The translations under genes were made by a program, and so were the position numbers. The notes under the pieces were generated by a model. It saw nothing but the letters and a program-made list of their open reading frames with translations, searched no databases and was not told the DNA's origin. A stretch of DNA of 64,000 bases from Podospora pseudoanserina (lineage: Eukaryota; Ascomycota; Sordariomycetes; Sordariales; Podosporaceae). This document shows positions 32,065 to 44,414 of this stretch, piece by piece. The stretch lies in NCBI RefSeq assembly GCF_035222485.1, contig NC_085921.1:4960001-5024000 (forward strand). The letters run 5' to 3'. How positions within the stretch are numbered: the stretch's first letter is position 1; each line of letters opens with the position of its first letter.

Positions 32065-33479
32065 ATGGCTACTGATATCACACAGACGGAAGCCGAAACA
32101 CGGGACAACTTTCACCAGATGATGCGAAATACTTTCCAATCATGTGCCGTCGCTACCGAGCCTCCTTATCAAATTGTCGGCGACAGTGTCAGAGACCCCA
32201 CATGCAACTGCTTCGGATGGGCTGTTTGGAATTCAGACTGGGAAGACCCCACTGACACTTACACCCTCCGTGGGCGTATCAATGCCCAAACATGGGCCCA
32301 GCTGGAAGAAGATTGCAAGAGCCTTGCCTACCCGCCGTGTTCCTGTTTGCTAACCGAGCTTTAGTTGACAAGCGCAAGTTTTACGAGCTTCCATTGAATA
32401 CCCCTCGCCAAGTCGGCGACGTTGAGGTAAATATCATAGCCCCTCTCAACAATATGCTGCGTATGAAGAAACTGATTTGGCATTGCCTTTGCAACAGGTG
32501 TACCGAGCACCGCACTACTCTGGACCGACGCATGCTCACAAGATCCTGGACCCGGCCAACAATGTATGCGCCTCCAAGCAGGAAGACTGGGCAGCAATCA
32601 CACATGACGGCGCGCTTCTCACTTCCCATTTCCCTGGTGACAACCGCAGATTCAAGTATGGCGATATTGCCAAACTGTACCGCCGGGATGAGGCGAAACA
32701 TAATGAAATATGTAAGACTACCTACCTATCTAGGTAGTATCTTGGGTCTTGATATGAGAAAAGGCAAAAGATGAAGTCAAAGTTTAGCTGGCTAACAACA
32801 TGCGCCACTAGGGACCCGAACTTCCCGATCCAATCGCAAGATTAGAAAAATGGATACCGAGAAGACCAAGTCGGGCAAGACACAAGAAAAGAAGAGGCCG
32901 GCCGGCGCACTGAAGAAGGATAGCGGTACCAAGAGGACCAAGACAGCACCCGCAACTGCTAAACAAGTAAAGGCGGATATTGCCACAGCTCGAAGCCACC
33001 TGCTCAAGAAGTTTGCTTTGTGGAAAAGCCACAGCCCTCCTAGTAAGGCGGCTTCTACTCCAGCAAAGGGCACGAAGGGCGCCGCCCCTGTCAAGGGTGC
33101 GACTCCCGGAAAGACTGCTACCCCTGGTCAAACTGCTACGCCCGGCAAGACTCCTACTCCCGGCAAGACTCCTACTCCTACTCCCGGCAAGACTCCTACT
33201 CCTACTCCCGGCAAGACTCCTACTTCTACTCCCGGCAAGACTCCTATTCCTACTCCCGGCAAGACTCCTATTCCTACTCCCGGCAAGACTCCTATTCCTA
33301 CTCCCGGCAAGACTCCTACTCCTACTCCCGGCAAGACTTCTACTCCTACTCCCGGCAAAACTCCTACTCCTACTCCCGGCAAGACTCCTACTCCCGGCAA
33401 GACTGCCACTCCTACTCCCGGCAAGACTTCCACTCCCAACAAAACCACTTTGCCATCCAGACCGGCTGCGAGAAAGTAA
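32065..33479 (+). CDS. DUF7689-like domain fused to a Lys/Pro/Thr repeat tail
   Basis: Exons 32065-32314, 32365-32426, 32498-32711, 32812-33479; 397 residues. Intron 1 starts with GC (T-GCAAGA) and has a GCTAAC branch site; the other two are GT-AG. The N-terminal 190 residues show [13 protein letters not shown], then [27 protein letters not shown] and [14 protein letters not shown], the Cys...His...His order seen in DUF7689 proteins of bacteria and fungi; a papain-like hydrolase site is possible but unproven. After the last intron follow a basic stretch ([20 protein letters not shown]) and more than a dozen PTPGKT units, similar in composition to a histone H1 tail. The frame is continuous through the last junction ([12 protein letters not shown]), so the ATG at 32850 is not the start of a separate gene. 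Confidence 0.75.
33131..33437 (+). repeat. Coding minisatellite (units of ACTCCTACTCCCGGCAAG)
   Basis: About 300 nt of 12-, 18- and 24-nt units encoding [10 protein letters not shown] and PTPTPGKT with a few Ser and Ile variants. Near-identical units suggest recent expansion by recombination or slippage while the frame was kept. Confidence 0.92.
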
Positions 33480-33874
33480 GCAAAGAAGTCCTGCGTTGCT
33501 TTGGAGTCAACGAACAAGTGAGATTTCTCTTTCTTTTGTTGGAGTCTACAGTCAGAGCGGAAGCCTACCTACGGCCAGGAGGTTTAAGAATGAGCGAATA
33601 TATAGAGGATAATTCTGGATAGACGTAAAAGGAGTCTTGGGTTTTATTCCGATGCATCCCTGGAGGGTGGAACTGGCTGGTCCAATATAATTGTTTTTTT
33701 GGAAAAGGTGTTCCACTCTTTCTTTGCGTCCTAGGCATCACTCCACTCTCATTGCCGTTAGACCTTCATGTTCTTGAAAGGCACAGCAGTGTGACCGAAT
33801 TATCAACTGTGGGATCGGTAGATCAGCCCTGAAAATACATCCCACTTCAGTCATCAGCAACCACCTGGCTGAAC
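33480..33874. other. Intergenic region between convergent genes
   Basis: 3' sequences of the repeat-tail gene (forward) and the methyltransferase gene (reverse). Nothing else seen. Confidence 0.5.
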
Positions 33875-35036
33875 TCAATCCAAAGGCTTCCTGCCATAAA
33901 CGACATAGCTGTAAAGACACATCAGATTAGCGCCTTTTGAAGCTCGTTGAGCTTGGGTGGGTAAGTACTCACAAAGGATAATACGCCCTCACCTCACCAC
34001 TCTTCAACTCGGCCACCGCCTTCTCCGTCAGCTCCTGGAGACCAGCCTCGTCCAACCCCGCAGCCCTCAAATAAGCCGGCATTCCCTTTCGGATGAATGT
34101 CTGAATCGAGACACTCCCCATCTCGCCAATCTCCCTATCCCTCTCATTCTCATGCCATCCCGTCGTCGGCAAGCCCGGCTCCGCCAGCCGCTCCTCCACA
34201 TCCACAAATCCAATCTCCTGAAGCCACTTCTTGTAGTTTTTGGACTTGGTCATGCTGATACCAGACTTGAGGGAACCCTGGTTGAACAGATCAACAATCT
34301 TTTCAAACGACGTGCCCGAGGCGGAGCCGTCTGGGGAGTGGATCTCGACGCAGAGGTCTTGAATCTCGACGTAGCCTCCGGGGGCGAGGTTCTCGTAGAC
34401 GGATCGGAAGACCTGCGTGGGCTGGGTGAAGCAGCTGAGGATCATGCGGAAGTGGACAAAGTCGAATTTGGTGTCCGGGGTGAAGGACCAGGGGCCGTCT
34501 TGGGCGTCAATGTTGCTTTGAAAGGTGCAGTTGGAGGGGACGGGAGTGATGGCGGGGGTGATGCTGTCGATGTCTATGCCGGTGACGCGGGTAGCTGGGT
34601 GTTGTTTTGCTGGAAGCAAGTTGGTAGTTAGATAGCATGGTCTTTTGACTAGATCAAGTCAACGGGGCCTTGCCGAAATGGATTGCCCATATTCCAGTGC
34701 CTGTGCAAACGTCAAGCACATTCTGGGGCTCGTTGATTGGTGCCCAGGCGAGGTTCCCGTCCAGAAGTTTGGTGATCAAAATGTATTGATTATCTGAAAC
34801 CTGTCATATCAGCTGATTGATCGACCAGCTGGTTCTTCGACGACTGTAGCTGTCTTACCGAGGCGTTCCTTTTCCTGCTTATCATTTGGCAACAGATACT
34901 CTCCATTTACATGTCAGCCCACCAGTTGAAAAACGAGCAATGAGGAGAACATACTTTTGGGGTCTTGAAATGTTCGTCCATCGCTCGTTGGGTCAGACGC
35001 GGATGCGCTCTGCTGTCCAGTCCCGGTTGTGGTCAT
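33875..35036 (-). CDS. LaeA-like SAM-dependent methyltransferase
   Basis: Exons 35036-34955, 34900-34859, 34793-34674, 34609-33973, 33908-33875; 304 residues. Intron 3 has a GC donor (G-GCAAGG). The class I methyltransferase core is clear: NVLDVCTGTGIWAIHFAKQH (motif I, normally DVGTGTGIWAI; the first Gly is Cys here), ATRVTGIDI, TKFDFVHFRMILSCF, ENLAPGGYVEIQDL, and the family's C-terminal RAYYPFYVVYGRKP, which needs the last 34-nt exon. Members act on unknown or secondary-metabolite substrates; LaeA itself is a nuclear regulator of metabolite clusters, but most relatives are not. No biosynthetic core enzyme is nearby, so a role as cluster regulator is not supported. Confidence 0.88.
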
Positions 35037-35568
35037 TTTGGATGGAGGTGTCGAAGCTCGGGAATACACAATGATGTTACTTTCAGTGGAAAGTCCAGAG
35101 TCTGAATCAAGACATCAGTACTGTTGAGGAGAACCTCGGATTTATATGGGAACAAAGCTCCCGAATATCGGACTGCAAGTCACTCTTTATGGGGATGTGA
35201 TATAGAACGCATGCACAGTGACGAATCCTACCCGCCATTCTCAATGAAAGGATTATCAATGCGAACATAACTCGTAGCAAGCTCTTGTGGTTAGGTTGCA
35301 GTGTGGCGTAGTCTGGACCATTCATAGCGAGGTTGTTCATCCACTGCTTCGCATATATTGACACGAATGAAGCTGATAGACGATCAAAGATGTCTGTGTG
35401 CCACTGCATTAGTTTCATGCATGCTCTAACTTCCCCGACTGCGATTGACGTCAAAGACTTACCTGAGGAGACAGTAAAATACGGAGCCAAGCAGTAGCTC
35501 ATACCAAACGTCGTCACTCAGATACCTCACCCTGAGATTGAGAAATCTAGCTAACCAGTCGTGAATAA
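35037..35568. other. Intergenic region with an unassigned minus-strand open frame
   Basis: The complement of 35107-35517 is open for 136 codons (segments such as FVSIYAKQWMNNLAMNGPDY). It faintly resembles a helical regulator fragment, but there is no motif, no convincing start context and no splice partner. Treated as unassigned. Confidence 0.3.
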
Positions 35569-37636
35569 TTACAGCTTCACCCTTCCACCCTCCAGTTCCT
35601 TCCACTGTGTCTCCCCAAATGGCTCATATGTGTCCCCCTTCAACCAAAAGAGAGCATCGCCCTGAACCTTGCTCGGGTTGACACTCTGTTGCCTTAAATG
35701 ATGCTTCTGTTGCTTATTCGTGCCTGTTGTCTGCTCACCAACGCCCTTGACCACTCTCAGGAACAGAGGCACCGCATAACGGGGTAGCTTTTCCCGCGCA
35801 TGTTTGGCCAAGCTAGCCATCAGCTCACGGCTCGGATTTGGACTGTCAAAGGCAATGGCTGCACAGCCTGCTCGACCGTCGTGGTTCGGTAGTTGGACAC
35901 CGTAGACGTTGGATTCCAGAACATTGGGATGAAGTCCCATCGCCTGTGATACCTCGGCGGTGGACACATTTTCACTCTTCCAACGGAAAGTATCGCCGAT
36001 ACGGTCGGAGAAGAAGATCATGCCATCCGAGTCCCAGCGGAGCACGTCTCCAGACCGAAACCTGTGGTCATATTGGTCAATACCATGTAAACAAAAAGGA
36101 TCAGGGGGCTCAGGGACTCACCATGCGTCCCCCTTTTTAAAGACGTCCCTCATGATCTTGGAGTTTGTCGCCTTCTGGTTGCCAAAATACCCCTGGAATC
36201 TCTTGTTGACGTCGTCAGCAGGCAAGCTGACCAAGAACTCGCCCACATCGCCGCTCTTCACGCGCTGGCAGAATCCAGTCTGGGGATCTCGCCAGGGCTC
36301 CTCTGTCTCATCGTCAATCTTGACAATGGCTGAACGAAGCCCGAGGAAGAGCGTGGAAAGGGCACCATATCGGCCGATGGCGCCTTTGCCAAACGCATTA
36401 CGGCTCAGGTTCCAAAGCCCTAGCGCTCCTTCAGTTGCCGCATAAAACTCATAAATTGTCTAGCGGCCTGTCAGCTGGTTGTTGGCATCTGGGAGAATTC
36501 AAGAGAACTTACATCTATAGCAAACCTCTCCTTAAACTTATCCCAGACATCTGGCCGAAGTCCGTTACCGAAGGCGACTCGGACATGGTGCTTCTTGTCC
36601 AGGTTCTCTCCAGTAACGGGGTCGATCTCCGGTGGAGCAACCGTCAGGTATCGGCATGTCTCGCCCACATACTGGATAATGGTAGACTTGGTCTCGCGCA
36701 CCTCTTTCCAGAACGTCTTTGTAGAAAACTTCCTGCCGATGGAGAGCGTTGCTCCAGTAAACAAGACGCTGCAGACACCCAGACACGAGGCAGAGCTGTG
36801 ATAGAGAGGCATGCACTATGACTTGGGTTAGTACAGTGGGCCAAGTCTACAGAAAAAGAGAGAAGTGGGTGCCTTACCGTGTAGAAGACGTCGTCCTTCT
36901 TCATCCCAGTACCCTTGGAACACAGGCCGATGGCGGTAAAGATCTTGGCCCAACTGACCACAGCAGGCTTGGGCATGCCTGTCGTCCCACTGGTGTAGAT
37001 CAAGATAGCCATGGCGACATAGTCGTCTTCCTTCCTCAGCTCATCATCGCCTCTCGTCCCCCGTACCCTCTGAACCTCCCGTTGAGCATCATCTCCCGTA
37101 ACGATAAACTCCATGCCCGCCATCTTCTTTCTTACATCGTCCGTCAGCGCATCAGCCACATGAGGATCAACCAACGCCAGCCTTGCTGTACTCTCCTTCA
37201 AGCAATGTGTCAAAGCCTGATCCCGCAGGTTGTAGTTGATGAAAGCCGGCTTCGCCCCGACACTCCAGATGGAAAACCACAGAATCATGAACGTGGCCGA
37301 GTTCTGGTAGTTCAAGACGACAACATCCCCCTTCTTGACTCCCTTCACCTCCCGAAGCCAGGTGCCCCACTGCAAAACATTGTCATATGTCTCCTTGTAA
37401 GTCCACGATCGGCCTTCAAAGAGCATGAACGGGCGGTTGGCAGACGAGGTGTCGAGTGCCTGCTTCTCGAGAACGTAGAAAAAGTTGATCTTTCCGGACC
37501 GGACGGCCTTGATGATGTTGATGACGGATGAACCGGCAATGCGGGCAAAAAGGAGATCGTGGGAGAGCGAGAGACGGGCGTTGAGGTAGGCCGAGCCTGC
37601 CGCCACACCTGCCGCGGTGAGAGCGAAAGAGGCCAT
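35569..37636 (-). CDS. Very-long-chain acyl-CoA synthetase / fatty acid transporter (FAT1-like)
   Basis: Exons 37636-36878, 36815-36513, 36459-36122, 36061-35569; 630 residues. Adenylates fatty acids and forms acyl-CoA; Fat1 also helps take up long-chain fatty acids. Seen: an N-terminal hydrophobic segment (MASFALTAAGVAAGSAYLNA), AMP-binding motif AILIYTSGTTGMPKPAVVSW, CMPLYHSSA, TIYEFYAATEGALG, and FRSGDVLRWDSDGMIFFSDR with the FATP/VLACS motif. The C-terminus is GGRVKL, close to but not a standard peroxisomal SKL-type signal. Length matches Fat1 proteins (about 620-670). The start follows an AAAATGG context. Location at plasma membrane, lipid droplets or peroxisome is possible. Confidence 0.93.
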
Positions 37637-38453
37637 TTTGTTTGCTATTCCCGATGATAGGTAATGAGAGGAATCCAAAATTTGGCGTGGTATAAAACGG
37701 CCGAAAGTTCAACATCTACATCTTGACAGTGATCTACAGCAATGTATACAATTAAAATGTTCTGGACCGCCCATGCTGCTATACCAGTTTAGGCAACGCG
37801 GACCCCTTTGGAACCCTTGTTTGTCGATGCCAAAGGTGAGGGGAAGCTGACAAGCTGAGAAGATACCGAGGCATCTTGTGGTCGTATGTAGTAGAGTGTG
37901 TAAGCGACAGGTATTCGACCACTTGCCCCAGGAGGGAAAGGTACGCGAGGATGTGGGGAAAGTTGGAGAGCTTCGACACGCGCCCACGTTCATGCTCTGG
38001 AAGAAAAGTTATTCGAGGCGCGACATGGCTTTGTTCTTCGTTGAAGGGTCCCACTTCCCCGCAAAACACCGTCTTGCTTGGCGGGTTCGCTACTCCGTTC
38101 CCCCCAGACTCTGGGCATGTGTGGGTGGGGAACTCGACGGTTTTGCAGCGCTAACCAGTTTCTCTGAGAACGCTGATGATAGCAGACAGCATCTTCAAAA
38201 CGGTGAGTCCAGTTCACATGGAACTAACCACTATCACCTGCCTCGGTTTTGCTTTTATGTACGACAGGAATCAGCACACAGACGACCAATCATCGGTCGT
38301 AATAGACACACGGCGCTTCTTTCGTAACGAAAATCAAGTCGACGTTCTTATAAACCTCGAACTGACAAAACGAACCCGACCTGAACTCTATGGGTACGCC
38401 GTTGACGCCTATATATCTAAACCGTTGAGACCAATACCTACCGCATTAACTCA
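37637..38453. other. Intergenic region
   Basis: Promoter of the FAT1-like gene and 3' side of the rhodopsin-like gene. Plus-strand open frames at 37876-38327 look non-coding. Nothing else recognised. Confidence 0.45.
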
Positions 38454-39779
38454 CTAAGTATACGTTCTGCTGCTCGATCCACCTGTCCATGTCGACTCAG
38501 TCATGGTCACCAAGTCTCGCCTTGGTTTGTTGTAGTAAACCCTCCTGGACGACCGCTCAGTCCGTCTCGAACGACTGTAGCTTGAGTAATAGTTCCTTCG
38601 TCGCGAAGGCCTGACAGTTCGTACCAATGCACGAAGCATTGGCACTGATGCGGCCATGATGGTGACTGCTGCCTCGGCATTACCCCATATCACGAGTGTG
38701 ACCCCGTCGTCTATCGACACGTCAATCTTCCCCTTCCAACGCCTTGGGACAAGAGGGAACTTACGTGGAAAATCACGACCTCCCAGCTCGGGCAGTGACG
38801 AACACTTGATGAAAGCTGACGCGGCAGCACTGCAATCAATACCTAGGCGTCAGTTCATGACGACTCGAGAATGGAGATAGGGAACCAACAAAACACCCAT
38901 ACTCATCGCCAACGCCACGCCAATCTTCTCTCTTGTCTGCATCTGCAAGTTCATGATAATCTTCCAGGGAATAATAGCCAGAACCAGATCCATCACACCA
39001 GAGTAAGCTGAAACACAGCGTCAGTACCACAGACAGTTCTTCAAGACCGACCGGCCAAGAAGGCATACCACTAGCAAAGATTCCATAAGTGATAACCACA
39101 TTCGGGCTCCAACAAGTCCCTCTCATGAACGGATGCCACGCCTTCTCCAGCGGCGTGCACCCAACCCAAAACAGCATGGCCGACACGCCAAACAGCATGT
39201 TCATGCTCACAATGGCAAACCAGATAAACACCCTGGTCTTGCCGTGTATGCCATCGTGGATCATGAGAAGCGAGATGGCAAACGAGGTCTTGGACCAGGC
39301 TTGGCTGCAGATGGCGAGTGTGACGGTGATCTGCCCGATGAGGAACATGTCGTTGAGGTTTCCAAAGGGGATTTGCCAGACGTGCTTGCCGTAGCCGAGG
39401 TCGATGGCCATGTTGGTCGTGATGGTTGAGCCTAGCAAGGCCAACTACAGTCAGCATTGTCAGCATATCAGCAGCAGGCATGAAGAGGTAAATTGGACCG
39501 TACCCAAGCGCCAATGGCAAACCAATCATCAGTATGAAGCCTTCGATGCCGTATAAACTTGCAATAGATCCTCAAGAGCAAGAACATCAGCGAAGCACCG
39601 CACAACACCCACACCGACACCCGAGTGGTGAACCCGAGGTCATCATATCGCAGTTTTCCCGGCCCAAAGAAGAAAACTGGAAATCCTGTCCCGTTTCTTG
39701 ACCTTGTCGATATGCTGATATCGTTGTCATTGGTTGAAAAGAACGGGAACGTTGCGTTGCTTATTGAAAGGTCGTCCAT
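38454..39779 (-). CDS. SAT4/PTH11-type seven-helix integral membrane protein
   Basis: Exons 39779-39504, 39444-39069, 39007-38890, 38829-38765, 38710-38454; 363 residues. Order and motifs are those of the fungal rhodopsin domain family (SAT4): first helix VSVWVLCGASLMFLLLRIYC followed by RRLHTDDW, then SKTSFAISLLMIHDGI, a Cys-containing extracellular loop (CTPLEKAWHPFMRGTCW), YSGVMDLVLAIIPWKIIMNL, MSMGVFAAASAFIK and TLVIWGNAEAAVTIMAASVP. The tail is Arg/Ser/Tyr-rich. PTH11 itself is a surface-sensing receptor of a plant pathogen, but most relatives have no known ligand, and the extracellular CFEM domain of PTH11 is absent here. Two small exons were placed by phase and family match. Confidence 0.87.
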
Positions 39780-40962
39780 GGCCAAGTTCCAGCTTGTATC
39801 ATAATCCAAAGTAGTCGACGTTCAACAGTGAAGAGGTGATAGAAGACAGCTGCATCCTGACATGATGGGCAACATCAGAGGAAAAAGCGGGAAGACACGA
39901 GATGAAATGAGTATAACGAACTTCAGACCTAGTGAACACAGACCGCAGAGATACCGGCGATCAGACAAAGTATGAGAAAGGGCCATCGAGATAATGCGCA
40001 GGTCGACTTGGCGAGAACAGAAGCATACCACTCGGTAGTTGGGATAGGGTGTTGGTCGATCAAGCCTTTCAACATGCAGGTACCAATGGTGAAACGTATG
40101 CGGGGGATGTCAAGCACCAACGTTCCCAAACCCGGAATAGGAAGAGTGTGTCGATCACACAATATGGGCAAAGGGAACAGAAGAAGCCGGATGCCAATGC
40201 TTCTCGAAAGAAGAATGAGATTGACATGCAACCTTAAAGTTAAGTCCCGAAAGGTCGAGACCGGTCTGCTAGGGTGTTTTGGTTTCGTTTTACCATTACT
40301 GTCCTGTTTTCAACAGAGGTGATGAAGTTCAATCATTTTCTCCATTGACCTACTTACTCCTATACTCTTATTCATCACGCCCATCCGTCAAACCATCCAT
40401 CCATCCATCCATTTCGCATTCCTCCCTTTGAATCGCAGCTGGGTATAACTATTGCTTCGCTTCTCCTCCCCCCTCCTCCTCTTGTAGCTCTTATAACGAG
40501 TTGCAAATGGTGTAAAAGGAAAAGCAGTGGTAGAACTGAAGAAAAAGGAGAGAAAACAAGGCTAGCTAGAAACCCCCCTTTTGTTGTTGGGCATTACAAA
40601 AAATGATACAAGGAGAGCGCGAGAGAGTATTTGCAGTGAACCGACCGAAAACCAAAACGCGCAACACACAAAAAAGCCAGATTATGACACACATGACCGC
40701 TCATGTCGTTCCCTCCCGATACAAGTGCAGCTCCTTCAACATCCCCAGGCTCTCATGGGGTGTCGTCTTGACAAGATACCATGGCCTCATTAATTGAGCT
40801 GATGTCCGTTTGTTTGCGTAAGCCGTCATATACTTCTGAATGGTCCGTACTCTCTTCGAGGTCAGGGGGTGGGAAGAAGGCTGAGCCGGGCCATGTCGAG
40901 ATCACATCAGCACCCCTCTCTGGGCCTGATCCGTACAGCTTCATCTCCGCGTCGAACAAGGC
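39780..40962. other. Intergenic region of 1.2 kb
   Basis: Promoter and leader of the rhodopsin-like gene on the left, and the A-rich complement of a pyrimidine-rich 3' region of the ARF gene on the right. Holds a CCAT repeat at 40393-40412. No gene recognised. Confidence 0.45.
40393..40412. repeat. (CCAT)5 microsatellite
   Basis: Five perfect tetranucleotides in intergenic sequence. Confidence 0.9.
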
Positions 40963-42466
<1,504 letters not shown>

Positions 42467-43615
42467 TCAATTTCGAAAATCCACCACAAATCGGCGGTCC
42501 ACCAGTTGCAACGTCACGCTGTTCTCCTCGCCCTCAAATCTCAAGCTTACTTTTCCAGTCGACGCTTCCGCGCCCATGACCTCAGCCTTGTAAAACATGG
42601 TGCTATCTGGATAGAGCGCCAACACTGTCTTTCCCTTCTCCAGCTCGGGAAGATCAGCCCCAGGTGGGGGGAGGGGGATCATACTGCTGGCACTAGTGCG
42701 ATATTCAACCCTCTGGTCTGGTGGGAGGTCCGGATCAGCATCCTGCACCTTGTATCGTCGTGACTTGCCCTCGCCTAGAACTTGCTGCACCTTTCCCAAC
42801 ATCCACTCGGTGCTGTCCGCACTGGTGGTTGGTTTGGGCTTGAACACCACATCCTGTCCTCGTAGAAACACATTGCGTGCTCGCTGCAGCGCCGTTCCAG
42901 TTCCCAAGCCGCCATCAGGGGGAACGCTATCCGCCTTGCCTGGCGTGTCACGATCTCCTCGTGGGGGAACACTATCCCGGTTGGCAGACCTGTCGCTCCC
43001 GCCAACGCTCCCACCCAGCTTCCGGGTATGGTTGCCAGCCGGAGACGGAACCGGCGAGTCTCCAGCTCCATCAAATTCATAGACAGATCCTGGATCTTTG
43101 TCGCGGTCCTTCTCCCTCTCTCTCTCACGTTCCCTCTCCTTTTCACGCTCCCTTTCCTTTTCTCTTTGGCCCAAACCTCTCGCAGAGCTTGATCTGGCCC
43201 CACTAGAGAGCAATCCGCTGGGTCGTTCCCTGCCCCCTAAGCTCGACGTCCCGGCAGACTGGGACTCGGCGTCCTCCTTAGCCTTCACCAAGGCCCGCAG
43301 AATGGTGACGGTTTCGATGAGAGAATCAATCTGCTGCTTCGACACGTCGGCGCCCTTAACGCCACTGCGGAGCAGGGCATCCAGCTTGGCCTCTTCAGCG
43401 CCGATATCAATGGAACTGCTGTCTTTGGACGACTTGGATTTCGAAATGTACTTCTCCTGGGCTAGAATTCCTCTGAGTTCATCGTTGCTATTGTTGACTC
43501 CTTCAATCATGGTGCGCAACTCCTCTTTGATGTTTGACCAGATGGCGGCCTCTTCACCTTGGGTGCTGCCGCTGTTCCGGTTCGGCCCACGCGAGTTCCG
43601 GTTCCGAGAAGACAT
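42467..43615 (-). CDS. SGF29: SAGA-associated factor 29 (tandem Tudor reader of H3K4 methylation)
   Basis: One exon, 382 residues. An N-terminal helical region (IWSNIKEELRTMIEGVNNSN, DSLIETVTILRALVKAKEDA) is followed by a disordered linker with a striking Arg/Glu/Lys/Asp run (about 25 residues near 43100-43170), then the C-terminal SGF29 domain of about 145 residues: GQDVVFKPKP, TEWMLGKVQQVLGEGKSRRY, VQDADPD, KTVLALYPDSTMFYKAEVMG, and VSLRFEGEENSVTLQLVDRR. These aromatic and acidic positions (Y/F cages) read methylated Lys4 of histone H3 and place the Gcn5 module of SAGA on promoters. Nuclear. Fungal members vary in the linker only. Confidence 0.93.
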   Translation of the reverse strand: MSSRNRNSRGPNRNSGSTQGEEAAIWSNIKEELRTMIEGVNNSNDELRGILAQEKYISKSKSSKDSSSIDIGAEEAKLDALLRSGVKGADVSKQQIDSLIETVTILRALVKAKEDAESQSAGTSSLGGRERPSGLLSSGARSSSARGLGQREKEREREKEREREREREKDRDKDPGSVYEFDGAGDSPVPSPAGNHTRKLGGSVGGSDRSANRDSVPPRGDRDTPGKADSVPPDGGLGTGTALQRARNVFLRGQDVVFKPKPTTSADSTEWMLGKVQQVLGEGKSRRYKVQDADPDLPPDQRVEYRTSASSMIPLPPPGADLPELEKGKTVLALYPDSTMFYKAEVMGAEASTGKVSLRFEGEENSVTLQLVDRRFVVDFRN

Positions 43616-44414
43616 GCTGCGTTGATTGCGTTTCTGTGAGAATTACGATTGTGAATGATGCTGTTATGTATGTGCTACGTTCTCACCAGAAAGATCAGCT
43701 ACTACTCAATATAGGGGTTCTGCCAAGCCTACATATTAGTCGGAAGCGTCGTCGGCCCTGGCGTCTATAAAATCTCTTTGGGTTCAGCCTCCTGGTTGGT
43801 TTGATGTTGTCAGTTTGCTGGTTTGTTCCAACCTGCCGCACAATGTAGAATGTACGTAAGTGTGCTACTGTTTCATGAGTCAAAGATAGCAAGAAATTGG
43901 TCATCAAATCGTGATGGTCGTGGAGCAAACACGGAGGAGTATGTCAAATGGTGGAATAAGACGAGGTATCAACTGGCCAGAGAACAAGGTCGTGACCATG
44001 TGCGGTGGCAGAATGAGCCATTGCGTTTGGGCGGTGAGAGAGCTGTCATTCGATGAAGCGGGGCTGCTGTATCTCTCGGCCACTCTGCTCAAAAGCCACA
44101 CGGAGGACGGGGCTGAGGGCCCCGCACTGTCTCTTTACCTTCAAGGCTCTCGACGAGGGATCCCAAGCAATGTCTTTGGTGACGTAAAACGAGGGGCTAA
44201 AGGGTGCAGCAGCTCCCACCTCGAACAGTCGCTGGAGGTACCCGACATTTGATAAATACCCAACATTGATCTGAACTAAAAGCGCGTTGGAGGTGTGCTC
44301 TGACCTGCCCGTTCTCTGCTTTGCTCCTCACCACCGCTACCGGTACCTTAGTCCAAGCACCCCATCTTGGTCCATCCCTGCCCCTCCGTTGTTGTCTTGT
44401 CTCCGTCGTTCGCG
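43616..44414. promoter_or_regulatory. Divergent promoter of SGF29 and phosphomannose isomerase genes
   Basis: 800 nt between two start codons facing away from each other. The right-hand 120 nt are pyrimidine-rich on the plus strand. No TATA box or further gene seen. Confidence 0.5.

Noticed and set aside
32850-33479. A separate PTPGKT-repeat gene starting at ATG 32850
   Set aside because: After removal of the intron 32712-32811 the upstream exon is in frame with it (T-GG ACC CGA ...), so the ATG is internal.
35107-35517. 136-codon minus-strand open frame
   Set aside because: No motif, no splice partner and poor start context; kept only as an unassigned note.
24000-38000. A secondary-metabolite gene cluster built from the monooxygenase, methyltransferase and acyl-CoA ligase
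   Set aside because: No polyketide synthase, peptide synthetase, terpene cyclase or cluster transporter is present, and the ligase is a FAT1-type housekeeping enzyme.
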